Assembly: GCA_023415475.1 (NCBI GenBank)
Contig: JAEZKL010000023.1
Coordinates: forward strand, 26,427-90,426
Length of the DNA stretch: 64,000 bases
Source of the DNA: Bacillota bacterium
GTDB taxonomy: Bacteria; Bacillota; Clostridia; Lachnospirales; Lachnospiraceae
Direction: 5' to 3'
Part shown: positions 33,479 to 42,665 of the stretch, piece after piece
Layout of the letters: each line of letters starts with the position of its first letter
How positions within the stretch are numbered: position 1 is the stretch's first letter
Notes under the pieces: generated by a model
Told to the model about the DNA's origin: nothing
The model's input: the letters and a program-made list of their open reading frames with translations, nothing else
Databases searched by the model: none
Program-made: the position numbers and the translations under genes

Positions 33479-34390
33479 GTGAATAATAAGATTAGGACAG
33501 ACTTGGCGCTTGAGATGAGAGAAAGCTTCCCGGAGGATGATGTTGAAATTAAAGGAGTTGTTTTAAACGAGAATTATGATGAAGCAAATAATATCCGGGT
33601 ATCCATTGTCGAGATTAAGGATGATAAAGGCGCAAAGGCGATGCAAAAACCAATCGGTACTTATATAACGATAGAAGCACCGGAGATTAATAAGTCTAAT
33701 GAGGATTATTATAAGCCGGCTTCAGAAGAGATTGCCAAGCATTTGAGGAGCCTTGCAGGTAATCTCAAAAGGGAAGAGATACTGGTAGTAGGTCTTGGTA
33801 ATCGTGAGGTAACACCGGATGCACTTGGGCCGCAGGTGGTGGATAATCTGTTTATTACAAGACATTTGATTCGCGAGTATGGCAAGGAATTCAAGGAGAA
33901 GAATCACCTGGGCAGTGTAAGCGCTATTTCGCCGGGAGTTATGGCACAGACGGGAATGGAGACCCTGGAGATTATTAAAGGAATTATAAAAGAAACAGGA
34001 CCGAAGCTCCTAATCGTCATTGATGCTCTCGCATCCAGAAGTGTAAGCAGGGTGAATACAACAATACAACTTACCGATACGGGAATTAGTCCCGGTTCCG
34101 GAATCGGAAACAATCGAAAAGCGCTTAATGAGGAAAGTCTTGGTACCAAGGTGATTGCGATCGGGGTGCCCACGGTAGTGGATGCAGCAACGATTGTTGC
34201 GGATACCTTAACGAAGTATATGGAGAAGAGCGGCTTTGACGAGGAAGATATTAATCAATTTATTAATGAGATTCGTGAGCAGCAGATTGAAAATATGTTC
34301 GTAACACCTAAGAATATCGATGAATCCGTGAAACGCATCAGCTATACCATATCGGAAGCGTTAAATTCCTGCTTTGCACAGACCGTTTAA
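33479..34390 (+). CDS. gpr: GPR germination endopeptidase
   Basis: 303 residues from GTG 33479. The N-terminus NKIRTDLALEMRES resembles the known propeptide region, with the conserved VVGLGNREVTPDALGPQVV near 105, ISPGVMAQTGMET near 155, and VIDALASRSVSRVNTTIQ near 185, where the Asp residues required for this atypical (A25) protease lie. GPR degrades small acid-soluble proteins when a spore germinates. Its presence shows the organism makes endospores. It precedes spoIIP and lepA as in many clostridia. Confidence 0.96.
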   Translation: MNNKIRTDLALEMRESFPEDDVEIKGVVLNENYDEANNIRVSIVEIKDDKGAKAMQKPIGTYITIEAPEINKSNEDYYKPASEEIAKHLRSLAGNLKREEILVVGLGNREVTPDALGPQVVDNLFITRHLIREYGKEFKEKNHLGSVSAISPGVMAQTGMETLEIIKGIIKETGPKLLIVIDALASRSVSRVNTTIQLTDTGISPGSGIGNNRKALNEESLGTKVIAIGVPTVVDAATIVADTLTKYMEKSGFDEEDINQFINEIREQQIENMFVTPKNIDESVKRISYTISEALNSCFAQTV

Positions 34391-34485
34391 GTAATCGTAA
34401 AAAGGAGGGGTATATTTGGCTCTTATGTGAAATATAATGAATCAGGCTTGAGGTGTAAGCCGCTTTCATCAGGCGGGAGGCAGGC

Positions 34486-35976
34486 ATGAATAATCATTAT
34501 TTTCGTATTTCAAATAAGAAGAGATATTCTGGAAAACATTTTAATATTTATATTATTCTCTGGACCTTAATCATCATAGGTTCTGTTTATCTTTTATTAC
34601 GCTTTGCGGCCATATCCTTTTCAGAAGATATTGGTCAAGCTGAGGTAAGCTATAAGAATGCTTTGCTATATTATGTCGGTAATAAGGTTATGGAAACGGG
34701 ATCGCCTTTGATCAGCTATACGATGGCCAAGCAAGAGGAGAAAGCCCCCTTTCCCATATCTGTAATGGATAATGCCTTTTCGGTTCTATATTTCGCCAAG
34801 GATAAGTCGAGGCTCATGGCAAGAGCAAAGGAATATTCCCTGAATGAGGATTATGTAATAGATAATCAGGAGGAAGAGATAACCAGTGTAACCACCATGA
34901 ATTCAGAGGCAGAACAGATAGAGGATGCAGCAGATCAGGATAAGAATGCGGAGAAGACCGTAGGGGAGGCTTCTCTAATTCCTGTACTGTCCGATATAAA
35001 GACTTATAAGCTGGATACAGGAATAATAAGCAAGGAATACATCCTGACAAACGGTGCCATATACAATGAACAAGCATATCAATATTTCTCTGCAATGGAC
35101 AATGATATGGAGTTTTCAGAGGGAAGGCTGGAGATGGGATATGCCAAGGGAGAGCTCCCGGTCAGGGAGAAGGAGGATGATGAAGTAATCGAGACCTCTA
35201 ATCCGGGTAATATTGTGGATTATACGATGGAACAGCTAAAGGATATGAATTTTCTGGTCCGAAACTTCTATATAGTTGATCCTTCAACGAAGGTGACGGA
35301 AGATCTATTCAATGCGGAGGAGTTATTGGAAAAGGATATGAAGCTGAAGCAATCAAATGAGGCACCTCAGATCCTGATCTATCACACCCATTCCCAGGAA
35401 GCCTACTCTGACAGCAGAGTTAACGAAGCATCCGATACGGTAGTTGGTGTTGGAAGCTTTCTAGAGCAGATTCTCAAGTATCGTTATGGCTATAATGTAT
35501 TACATGATACAACGATCTATGATATCATAGACGGTAAGCTTGACCGTAGCGAGGCTTATAATAAAGCATTAGATGGTATTTCTAAGATACTGGAGGACAA
35601 TCCGACGATTGAGGTCGTGATCGATCTACATAGGGACGGTGCGCCAAAAAGATCCACCATTATCGATGGAGATGAGACGGCGCAAATTATGCTGTTTAAT
35701 GGTCTGAGCCGTGATGAAAATGGTCCGCTTACTCGTCTGGATAATCCCAATCTACAGGATAACCTGGCCTTTAGCCTGCAGCTTCAACTAAAGGGAATTA
35801 GTTTATATCCGGGCTTATTCTATAAAAATTATTTGCAGTGCTGGAGATATAATATGCATGTAAGGCAGAAATGTATTTTGATGGAACTGGGTACCGATCA
35901 GAATAGCTTTCAATCTGCAAAGAACGCGATGGAGCCCTTTGCAGAAGTGCTGAATGAAGTATTACAAGGTCAATAA
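34486..35976 (+). CDS. spoIIP: Stage II sporulation protein P
   Basis: 496 residues. One N-terminal span (IYIILWTLIIIGSVYLLLRF) is followed by a long variable region and the SpoIIP amidase/endopeptidase domain from about 290: APQILIYHTHSQEAY with the metal-binding His, VVIDLHRDGA, and CILMELGTDQNSFQSA near the end with the catalytic Glu. The enzyme cuts peptidoglycan with SpoIID and SpoIIM during engulfment of the forespore. The start ATG has GGGAGG upstream. The acidic middle (about 110-250) is longer than in Bacillus. Confidence 0.95.
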   Translation: MNNHYFRISNKKRYSGKHFNIYIILWTLIIIGSVYLLLRFAAISFSEDIGQAEVSYKNALLYYVGNKVMETGSPLISYTMAKQEEKAPFPISVMDNAFSVLYFAKDKSRLMARAKEYSLNEDYVIDNQEEEITSVTTMNSEAEQIEDAADQDKNAEKTVGEASLIPVLSDIKTYKLDTGIISKEYILTNGAIYNEQAYQYFSAMDNDMEFSEGRLEMGYAKGELPVREKEDDEVIETSNPGNIVDYTMEQLKDMNFLVRNFYIVDPSTKVTEDLFNAEELLEKDMKLKQSNEAPQILIYHTHSQEAYSDSRVNEASDTVVGVGSFLEQILKYRYGYNVLHDTTIYDIIDGKLDRSEAYNKALDGISKILEDNPTIEVVIDLHRDGAPKRSTIIDGDETAQIMLFNGLSRDENGPLTRLDNPNLQDNLAFSLQLQLKGISLYPGLFYKNYLQCWRYNMHVRQKCILMELGTDQNSFQSAKNAMEPFAEVLNEVLQGQ

Positions 35977-36067
35977 TGTGAATTAAGAAGATATGCTAAG
36001 GGCAGTTCTTTCAATGTAGAGTTAACTCGATCATATAATGGTCACATTCTGTTTTAGATGGATTATC

Positions 36068-36096
36068 TTGCGACAAGAAAAACTATGTGATATAAT
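36068..36096 (+). promoter_or_regulatory. lepA promoter
   Basis: TTGCGA at 36068-36073, 17-base spacer, TATAAT at 36091-36096; 75 bases to the start codon. Confidence 0.68.
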
Positions 36097-36170
36097 CATC
36101 ACAAGTGTGCGTTTGTCGCGTATCGAATCAAATTCTATATGCGGATAAAGGCAATTACAGGAGGATGAAC

Positions 36171-37982
36171 ATGTCTTTAGACCAAAGTAAAATTAGAAAT
36201 TTTTGTATTATCGCTCATATAGATCATGGTAAATCAACGCTTGCGGACCGTATCATTGAGATGACGGGACTTCTTACCAGCCGTGAGATGCAGGCGCAGG
36301 TTCTGGATAATATGGATCTCGAACGAGAGAGAGGAATTACGATAAAGGCACAGACCGTACGTACCGTCTATAAGGCGAAGAACGGAGAAGAATATATCTT
36401 TAACCTGATTGATACCCCTGGACATGTGGATTTTAATTATGAGGTATCAAGAAGCCTTGCAGCTTGTGAGGGTGCCATACTTGTAGTAGATGCTGCCCAG
36501 GGTATCGAAGCCCAGACCTTAGCCAATGTATATCTGGCACTGGACCATAACCTGGATATCATGCCGGTAATCAATAAGATTGACTTGCCCAGTGCTGACC
36601 CGGAGCGTGTGATAGCCGAAATTGAAGATGTGATTGGACTGGAGGCTCATGATGCGCCGTTGATTTCTGCTAAGATGGGCACCAATATCGATCAGGTGCT
36701 GGAACAGATCGTTGAGAAGCTTCCGCCGCCGCAGGGAGACCCAGAGGCTCCGCTGCAGGCACTTATTTTTGACTCAATATATGATCCCTATAAGGGTGTT
36801 ATCGTCTTCTGTAGAATTAAAGAAGGAAAAGTTAGAAAAGGTACCGAGCTCCGTATGATGGCGACCGGTGCTACAGCGGAAGTAGTAGAGCTTGGAATCT
36901 TCGGACCTGGTCAATTCATTCCGACAGAGGAATTAAGTGCCGGTATGGTTGGTTATATGACTGCCAGTCTCAAAAATGTCAAAGACACCCGTGTAGGTGA
37001 TACAGTTACCGATAATAAAAGACCCTGTGCCAATCCCTTACCCGGTTACAAGAAGGTCAATCCGATGGTATTCTGTGGTATGTACCCGGCCGATGGCGCG
37101 AAATATCCGGATCTTCGTGATGCTTTAGAAAAGCTGCAGCTCAATGATGCTTCCCTTCAATTCGAACCGGAGACCTCGGTAGCCTTAGGCTTTGGTTTCC
37201 GTTGCGGTTTCCTAGGATTATTACATCTGGAGATTATTCAGGAGCGTTTGGAGAGAGAATATAACCTGGATCTGGTTACGACTGCGCCAAGTGTTGTATA
37301 TAAGGTGCATAAGCACAACGGTGAAATGTTTGACATTACAAATCCCACGAATCTTCCGGATCCTTCGGAGATTGAATATCTGGAGGAGCCGATGGTATCT
37401 GCGGAGATTATGGTAACAACAGAATTCGTCGGTTCCATCATGAGTCTGTGTCAGGAGCGCCGCGGTGTATATCTTGGTATGGAGTATATGGAAACCACCA
37501 GGGCATTGTTAAAATATGAATTGCCCTTGAATGAGATTATCTATGATTTCTTCGATGCCCTAAAATCCCGTTCGAGAGGCTATGCATCCTTTGATTACGA
37601 GCTGAAGGGCTATGTTCGGTCCGAGCTGGTGAAGCTGGATATCTTGATTAATAAGGAAGAAGTAGACGCTTTGACCTTTATTGTACATGCAGAAAGTGCA
37701 TATGAACGAGGACGAAGGATGTGTGAGAAGCTTAAGGAGGAGATTCCGAGACAGCTCTTTGAGATTCCGATCCAGGCAGCCATCGGGAGCAAGATCATCG
37801 CCAGAGAGACAGTAAAGGCGATGAGAAAGGACGTTCTTGCGAAGTGCTACGGCGGTGATATCACAAGAAAGAAGAAGCTTCTGGAGAAGCAGAAGGAAGG
37901 CAAGAAGAGAATGCGCCAGGTCGGCAATGTAGAAATACCGCAAAAGGCCTTCATGAGTGTTCTGAAGCTGGATGAAGATTAG
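36171..37982 (+). CDS. lepA: Elongation factor 4 (LepA)
   Basis: 603 residues from ATG 36171 (MSLDQSKIRNFCIIAHIDHGKST); AGGAGG lies 6 bases before it, while the overlapping ATG at 36165 has no spacing. G1 motif AHIDHGKST, G3 DTPGHVDF, G4 NKIDLPSADP. Domains II, III and V follow EF-G, and the C-terminal domain (GGDITRKKKLLEKQKEGKKRM, conserved GGDITRKKKLL) is unique to LepA. The protein back-translocates or remodels stalled ribosomes and aids 30S assembly. Its gene order with hemW and hrcA is the classical Firmicute arrangement. Confidence 0.97.
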   Translation: MSLDQSKIRNFCIIAHIDHGKSTLADRIIEMTGLLTSREMQAQVLDNMDLERERGITIKAQTVRTVYKAKNGEEYIFNLIDTPGHVDFNYEVSRSLAACEGAILVVDAAQGIEAQTLANVYLALDHNLDIMPVINKIDLPSADPERVIAEIEDVIGLEAHDAPLISAKMGTNIDQVLEQIVEKLPPPQGDPEAPLQALIFDSIYDPYKGVIVFCRIKEGKVRKGTELRMMATGATAEVVELGIFGPGQFIPTEELSAGMVGYMTASLKNVKDTRVGDTVTDNKRPCANPLPGYKKVNPMVFCGMYPADGAKYPDLRDALEKLQLNDASLQFEPETSVALGFGFRCGFLGLLHLEIIQERLEREYNLDLVTTAPSVVYKVHKHNGEMFDITNPTNLPDPSEIEYLEEPMVSAEIMVTTEFVGSIMSLCQERRGVYLGMEYMETTRALLKYELPLNEIIYDFFDALKSRSRGYASFDYELKGYVRSELVKLDILINKEEVDALTFIVHAESAYERGRRMCEKLKEEIPRQLFEIPIQAAIGSKIIARETVKAMRKDVLAKCYGGDITRKKKLLEKQKEGKKRMRQVGNVEIPQKAFMSVLKLDED

Positions 37983-37995
37983 TTAATATACGGAC

Positions 37996-38051
37996 AAGCT
38001 GTTATAATTATCTTGCATCATGACTGTAAGAGTGATTAGAACAGCTTTTTC
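37996..38051 (+). terminator. Terminator after lepA
   Basis: AAGCTGTT pairs with AACAGCTT, then TTT, with a long loop of about 36 bases. Confidence 0.6.
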
Positions 38052-38053
38052 AA

Positions 38054-38095
38054 TTCAAAAAAGTTAGCTTCGCAAACTTTTATGAATCATGTATT
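38054..38095 (+). repeat. Dispersed repeat B, copy 2
   Basis: AAAAGTTAGCTTCGCAAACT followed by TTTATGAATCATGTATT. AAAGTT/AACTTT form its small stem. Confidence 0.6.
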
Positions 38096-38100
38096 TATTA

Positions 38101-38133
38101 CAATAGAACGTTCGCGAAGTGTGCTTTCTATCG
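38101..38133 (+). repeat. Dispersed repeat C, copy 3
   Basis: CAATAGAACGTTCGCGAAGT followed by GTGCTTTCTATCG. It lies 5 bases after repeat B, so the two families can be joined. Confidence 0.55.
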
Positions 38134-38246
38134 TTTGTGCGAAAGCGCAAAAAGCGGGCAATATGATTAAACGGATTTGTTCCTATTAAGTAAGCTTGCT
38201 TGCAGAGGTACGTTAACATATTATAAGAAAGGATGGGCTATTCACA

Positions 38247-39536
38247 TTGGAGAAGAGACATAACGATGCGGTTGCAGAAAACGACGGTGATCGTTGTAAG
38301 GAAGAGGAACTAAGAAATGAACTGGGCTTATATATTCATATCCCATTTTGTGTAAGAAAATGTGAATACTGCGATTTCTTATCTGCACCCGGAACGGATT
38401 CGATAAAAAGAGAGTATGTAGAAGCCTTATTGACAGAGATTAAAAGCTATTATGGTAGAACCTCGGCTTATGTGGTACCGACAATATTTTTTGGAGGAGG
38501 AACACCCTCCTGTATCCCGGAGTCGGATATCGCAAGTATTATGGCTTGCCTGAGAAATACCTTTCATATTCAAGAAGAGAGGCTGGAAGCAACGATAGAA
38601 GTAAATCCAGGTACCATTACAAGAGAGAAGCTGATAAGCTATCAAAAAGCGGGCATCAATCGAATCAGCTTTGGCCTTCAATCGACGGATAATGCGGAAT
38701 TAAAGCGCCTGGGCAGAATCCATTGCTATGAGGATTTCCTGCAGAATTATATACTTGCCAGAGAGGTAGGTTATCGTAATATCAATGTTGATTTGATGTC
38801 AGCTTTGCCGGGACAGACAGTGGCCTCTTGGGAACGTACCCTTCGTGCGGTAGCCGAGCTTGAGCCGGAGCATATTTCTGCGTACAGCCTGATCATTGAA
38901 GAGGGCACCGGCTTCTATGAACAATATAAGCCAGGAGCTCCTTATGAGAAGGAACTGCCGGATGAAGAAACCGACCGACAGATTTATTATAGAACGAAAG
39001 AAGTGCTGGAGAGCTATGGTTACCACCGATATGAGATCTCAAATTATGCAAAAGCAGACAAAGAGTGCAGGCATAATAATTCTTATTGGGTAGGTACCGA
39101 ATACTTAGGCCTTGGTTTGGGTGCGGCATCATTGCTGAATGGTGCAAGATTTTCAAATATGCACGATGTTAAGCAATATATAAACTTAATAGATGAGCAT
39201 CGAAGGAATAATATAGATCAGAGAAAGACCGAATCTGGTGGTCAGGAATTTCATACCATGGATGAGGATATACTTGGGATACGTAGAGATAAGAAGCAGC
39301 TTACCCGTGATGAACAGATGGAAGAATTCATGTTTCTAGGAATGAGACGATGCGAAGGAATAAGTAAAGATGCCTTTTTTCGACGTTTTGACGAGAAGCT
39401 CGAAGTGATATATGGTGAAGTACTTACCCAATTAGAGCAGCAAAAACTGATCGAAAAAAAGGGGGATCAGATCCGGCTGACCGAATATGGAATCGATGTC
39501 AGTAATGCCGTCCTATCTGTATTCTTACTAAACTAA
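38247..39536 (+). CDS. hemW: Radical SAM heme chaperone HemW
   Basis: 429 residues. The only credible start is TTG 38247, with AAAGGATGG upstream; it adds about 25 residues before the conserved opening LGLYIHIPFCVRKCEYCDF, which carries the CX3CX2C radical-SAM cluster and the additional downstream Cys. FFGGGTPSCI, NPGTI and GLQS are further family motifs, and the HemW C-terminal domain is present (YEISNYA ... LTRDEQMEEFMFLGMRR, where MEEFMFLGMR is conserved). HemW hands heme to target proteins; it is often mis-annotated as coproporphyrinogen oxidase HemN, which has a different N-terminal pattern. Confidence 0.94.
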   Translation: MEKRHNDAVAENDGDRCKEEELRNELGLYIHIPFCVRKCEYCDFLSAPGTDSIKREYVEALLTEIKSYYGRTSAYVVPTIFFGGGTPSCIPESDIASIMACLRNTFHIQEERLEATIEVNPGTITREKLISYQKAGINRISFGLQSTDNAELKRLGRIHCYEDFLQNYILAREVGYRNINVDLMSALPGQTVASWERTLRAVAELEPEHISAYSLIIEEGTGFYEQYKPGAPYEKELPDEETDRQIYYRTKEVLESYGYHRYEISNYAKADKECRHNNSYWVGTEYLGLGLGAASLLNGARFSNMHDVKQYINLIDEHRRNNIDQRKTESGGQEFHTMDEDILGIRRDKKQLTRDEQMEEFMFLGMRRCEGISKDAFFRRFDEKLEVIYGEVLTQLEQQKLIEKKGDQIRLTEYGIDVSNAVLSVFLLN

Positions 39537-39633
39537 TTAATTGTGCATTATATATGCATATAATATGCTTATGCTTTGTAATATGCACAAAAAACTGTGA
39601 GATTATTAAGCGTTTTGACGATGTACAGAATAA

Positions 39634-39661
39634 TTGCTTTCTGCTAAAATGGAAATATAAT
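39634..39661 (+). promoter_or_regulatory. Candidate promoter for the surface protein gene
   Basis: TTGCTT at 39634-39639, 16-base spacer, TATAAT at 39656-39661, 60 bases before the ATG. Confidence 0.5.
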
Positions 39662-39721
39662 GAAACGCGGTACAAACCGTGAGTGGTAAAAACTTTATTT
39701 TAAGTGAGGAGGAGTTTTACT

Positions 39722-40432
39722 ATGAAATTATTAAAAAGAGTTTTAGCAGTAGCATTAGTATTTGCATTAACCGCATTCCCCGTATATGTAAGTGCAGCAG
39801 CAGATGTTGTAGACTTTGAGGATGGTAATTTCGCAGCATTCTATATTAAAGAAGGAGATGGGGATCCTTCCTTATTATCTGTAGTTGATTATAATGGTTC
39901 AAAAGCATTATTTATTGATTCTCAGGAAAAGGGAATTCCCAAGGTAGTGATCGATGTACCTGTATTGGTTGGTCCGGAGAATCTAGATAAGATCAGAACG
40001 ATAGAAATAGACTTAGTTGTTACTCAGCCGGATGCAGAAGCAGTTCCGTGGCAGGGTGGAGCAATCGGCTCAAATCAAGGCAAAGATGCAGCTACCTGGT
40101 ATCAGGGAACAGAATGGTCCTTACAGGATGATAATAAAGGAACATCTGATGTAACTACGATTTCAACGACCTTTGGCGATGGTTTCGGTTTTGTTAATAA
40201 TACACCTGCTATCTATCTGTTCATGAACTGGGGCAATTCCGGATCTGATATGTATGTTGATAACGTTAGATTCTTAGATGCAGACGGCAATAAGGTTCCG
40301 CTTGTAGCAGCGACAGCAGAAACAGCCGCAGCTTCCCCTAAGACCGGCGTAGTTTCCTTCGTAGCATTATTCGGACTTGGAGCAGTAGCGATGGGAGCTG
40401 GCTCTGTTGCTCTTAAGAAAAAAGAAAGATAA
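39722..40432 (+). CDS. Sortase-anchored surface protein with SPKTG motif
   Basis: 236 residues from ATG 39722 (MKLLKRVLAVALVFALT), preceded by GAGGAGG. A clear signal peptide ends near VYVSAAA. The roughly 170-residue body (VVDFEDGNFAAFYIK ... MYVDNVRFLDADGNKVP) has the beta-sandwich look of carbohydrate-binding or galactose-binding modules: it opens with DFEDG and closes with YVDNVRFLDADG, as in CBM4/9-type and related domains. The C-terminus has SPKTG, a hydrophobic span and KKKER, a complete sorting signal of the variant recognised by some clostridial sortases. I do not recognise a named family. It was inserted between hemW and hrcA, which are usually adjacent. Confidence 0.85.
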   Translation: MKLLKRVLAVALVFALTAFPVYVSAAADVVDFEDGNFAAFYIKEGDGDPSLLSVVDYNGSKALFIDSQEKGIPKVVIDVPVLVGPENLDKIRTIEIDLVVTQPDAEAVPWQGGAIGSNQGKDAATWYQGTEWSLQDDNKGTSDVTTISTTFGDGFGFVNNTPAIYLFMNWGNSGSDMYVDNVRFLDADGNKVPLVAATAETAAASPKTGVVSFVALFGLGAVAMGAGSVALKKKER

Positions 40433-40471
40433 TATTCCATAGGCCATAAACCCATCATTCAATCCCTATAC

Positions 40472-40502
40472 ATAGCCCTCGCATTTGCGGGGGCTATTTT
40501 CT
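40472..40502 (+). terminator. Terminator after the surface protein gene
   Basis: ATAGCCCTCGC and GCGGGGGCTAT form an 11-position stem (one mismatch), followed by TTTTCTG. Confidence 0.88.
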
Positions 40503-40546
40503 GTGATTTTCTCACCATTTTTTAATAATATTATTCGAAATTTGCC

Positions 40547-40575
40547 TTGACAAAAGAAAATGATAGTGATATTTT
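40547..40575 (+). promoter_or_regulatory. hrcA operon promoter
   Basis: TTGACA at 40547-40552, 17-base spacer, TATTTT at 40570-40575, directly upstream of CIRCE. Confidence 0.75.
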
Positions 40576-40586
40576 AGTTATAGATA

Positions 40587-40613
40587 TTAGCACTCTATCG
40601 AGTTGAGTGCTAA
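40587..40613 (+). promoter_or_regulatory. CIRCE operator (HrcA binding site)
   Basis: TTAGCACTC, 9-base spacer, GAGTGCTAA: a perfect match to the CIRCE consensus. It covers the predicted transcription start. Confidence 0.98.
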
Positions 40614-40668
40614 CAGGAAACTTACAGAGTAATAGCAACAAACAATTTACGATGGATGGAGGTAGGTC

Positions 40669-41700
40669 ATGCAGCAATTGGATGAAAGAAAATTAAAGAT
40701 TTTGCAGGCTATCATCCGTAATTATCTGGAGTCAGGAGAACCGGTCGGTTCCAGAACGATATCAAAGTATACGGATCTCAATTTAAGCTCCGCAACCATT
40801 CGTAATGAAATGTCTGATCTCGAAGAGCTCGGTTTCATTGTACAGCCTCATACCTCTGCCGGAAGAATTCCATCCGATAAGGGATATCGGTTATACGTCG
40901 ATATGCTTTTACAGGATAAGGTTCAAGAGGTAGAAGATATGAAAGAGCTGCTTATTCAGAAGGCTGATCGATTAGAAAACCTCTTGCAGCAAGTAGCGAA
41001 GCTTCTTGCGGTGAATACTCATTATACAACGATGGTATCCACACCTCAATACAAGAAGAAGGTTAAGTTTATTCAGCTGACAGAAGTGGATGAGAAGCAA
41101 CTTTTAGCAGTAATCGTTTTTGAACGAAATATTGTTAAGAATAAAATCATTCAAGTTACAGCATCCTTAGATAAGGAAACACTTCTTAAGCTTAATATAA
41201 TTATCAATACATTTTTGCAAGGCCTGGATCTTGGTGAAATCAATCTTCCGGTCATCTCCCAGATGAAGGAACAGGCAGGAGATTACAGAAACCTTGTGAA
41301 TGACATTTTGGATGCTGTTATGCAGGCAGTTACCGAGGAAGAAGATATTGAGATATTTACTTCCGGTACAACCAACATCTTACGATATCCGGAATTAAGC
41401 GATAAGGAAAAAGCCAGTGAAATCCTATACACATTGGAAGAAAAGAAAGCCCTTACCGAGTTAATCCAGGATAAGATGGAGGATGAAGAGAACCGTGGTA
41501 TTCAGGTTTATATTGGTGATGAGACATCGGTGGAAGCCATGAAGGAATGTTCCGTTGTAACTGCAACTTATGAAATCGAAGAAGGTGTCTATGGGAAGGT
41601 TGGAATTATCGGACCAAAGAGAATGGATTACCAGAAGGTGGTTAGTACCCTGCAATCACTGATGGTACAACTGGATGATATCTTCAAGAAGAAAACTTAA
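40669..41700 (+). CDS. hrcA: Heat-inducible transcription repressor HrcA
   Basis: 343 residues. The winged-helix start LDERKLKILQAIIRNYLESGEPVGSRTISK and LSSATIRNEMSDLEELGFI are diagnostic (RTISK and SSATIRNEMSDLE being invariant), followed by the GAF-like and dimerisation domains. HrcA binds CIRCE and needs GroEL to stay active, so heat-damaged protein relieves repression. It is the first gene of hrcA-grpE-dnaK-dnaJ and represses itself through the operator just upstream. Confidence 0.97.
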   Translation: MQQLDERKLKILQAIIRNYLESGEPVGSRTISKYTDLNLSSATIRNEMSDLEELGFIVQPHTSAGRIPSDKGYRLYVDMLLQDKVQEVEDMKELLIQKADRLENLLQQVAKLLAVNTHYTTMVSTPQYKKKVKFIQLTEVDEKQLLAVIVFERNIVKNKIIQVTASLDKETLLKLNIIINTFLQGLDLGEINLPVISQMKEQAGDYRNLVNDILDAVMQAVTEEEDIEIFTSGTTNILRYPELSDKEKASEILYTLEEKKALTELIQDKMEDEENRGIQVYIGDETSVEAMKECSVVTATYEIEEGVYGKVGIIGPKRMDYQKVVSTLQSLMVQLDDIFKKKT

Positions 41701-41728
41701 CAGCTTATCTTCCGTTAATTAAGAAGGT

Positions 41729-42448
41729 ATGAAGAAAGGTGGTAATCAGCACTTGGAAGATATGGATAAAGCAATAGAAATAATGAAAGCAGCCATGGAG
41801 AAGGAGAAAGGGATGAACGACAAGTCGACAGAAGCAAAGGATCAGAACATAGATGATCAGAAGGAGCAAATAACTGAGGATGTAAATCTGGAGGATACTG
41901 CTTGCGATACGCAGGAAGCCAAATGCGAAGAGGCAAATGAAGCTGATACGCAAGGTAAGGCGGATAAAGCCGGTAAAACATTCTTTAAGAATTCCAAGTC
42001 AAAGGAATTAGCGGCTAAGGATGAGAAAATTGAAGAGCTTTCGGATCGACTAATGAGAACGATGGCTGAATTTGATAATTTCCGTAAACGCTCCGAGAAG
42101 GAAAAAACCATGATGTACGATATAGGCATTAAAAGCTTCATTGAGAAGATGCTTCCTATCGTTGATAATTTTGAAAGAGGCTTAGGTACCGTAACCGAAA
42201 AAGAAAAAGAAAGTGGATTTGCACAGGGTATTGAGATGATCTTCCGTCAGCTAATGACAGCACTGGATGAAATCGGAGTAAAACCGATTGACGCCGTAGG
42301 AAAAAACTTTGATCCAAATCTGCACAATGCAGTGATGCATGGTGAGGATGATAGCTTAGGAGAGAATATCGTATCCGACGAGTTCCAAAAGGGATATATG
42401 TATAAGGATATGGTAGTTCGTCACAGTATGGTTAAAGTAGTAAATTAA
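41729..42448 (+). CDS. grpE: GrpE nucleotide exchange factor
   Basis: 239 residues as listed; the start could instead be ATG 41813 (MNDKSTEAKDQ), which has AAGGAG 6 bases before it and gives 211 residues, closer to the family norm. The acidic N-terminus is followed by a long dimerising helix (LSDRLMRTMAEFDNFRKRSE), and the beta domain that opens DnaK's nucleotide cleft contains EIGVKPIDAVGKNFDPNLHNAV (conserved GxxFDPNxHxAV). GrpE releases ADP from DnaK. It lies between hrcA and dnaK, with the hairpin-rich 290-base spacer after it. Confidence 0.95.
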   Translation: MKKGGNQHLEDMDKAIEIMKAAMEKEKGMNDKSTEAKDQNIDDQKEQITEDVNLEDTACDTQEAKCEEANEADTQGKADKAGKTFFKNSKSKELAAKDEKIEELSDRLMRTMAEFDNFRKRSEKEKTMMYDIGIKSFIEKMLPIVDNFERGLGTVTEKEKESGFAQGIEMIFRQLMTALDEIGVKPIDAVGKNFDPNLHNAVMHGEDDSLGENIVSDEFQKGYMYKDMVVRHSMVKVVN

Positions 42449-42525
42449 TTGATAAACACATTACAACATTAATAATTTATTAGGAGAAATAATTCCTTCT
42501 AATAAAATTAAAAAGGTCAAATTAT

Positions 42526-42582
42526 TTATTTAAGGAGGACATTTCCTCCTAAGCAAGTCTATCTAACATTAATAATTCTATT
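42526..42582 (+). repeat. 57-bp direct repeat, unit 1
   Basis: Identical to 42666-42722, 140 bases downstream. It spans an SD hairpin and the tail AAGCAAGTCTATCTAACATT continuing to AATAATTCTATT. Confidence 0.92.
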
Positions 42583-42620
42583 CAAAAAGTTAGCTTTGCA
42601 AACTTTTTGAATCAAGTATT
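42581..42620 (+). repeat. Dispersed repeat B, copy 3
   Basis: AAAAAGTTAGCTTTGCAAAC followed by TTTTTGAATCAAGTATT. It separates the two halves of the dnaK leader array. Confidence 0.6.
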
Positions 42621-42665
42621 AAGGAGGAACAATTCCTCCTAATGTAGTCATTGAAAAACAACATA

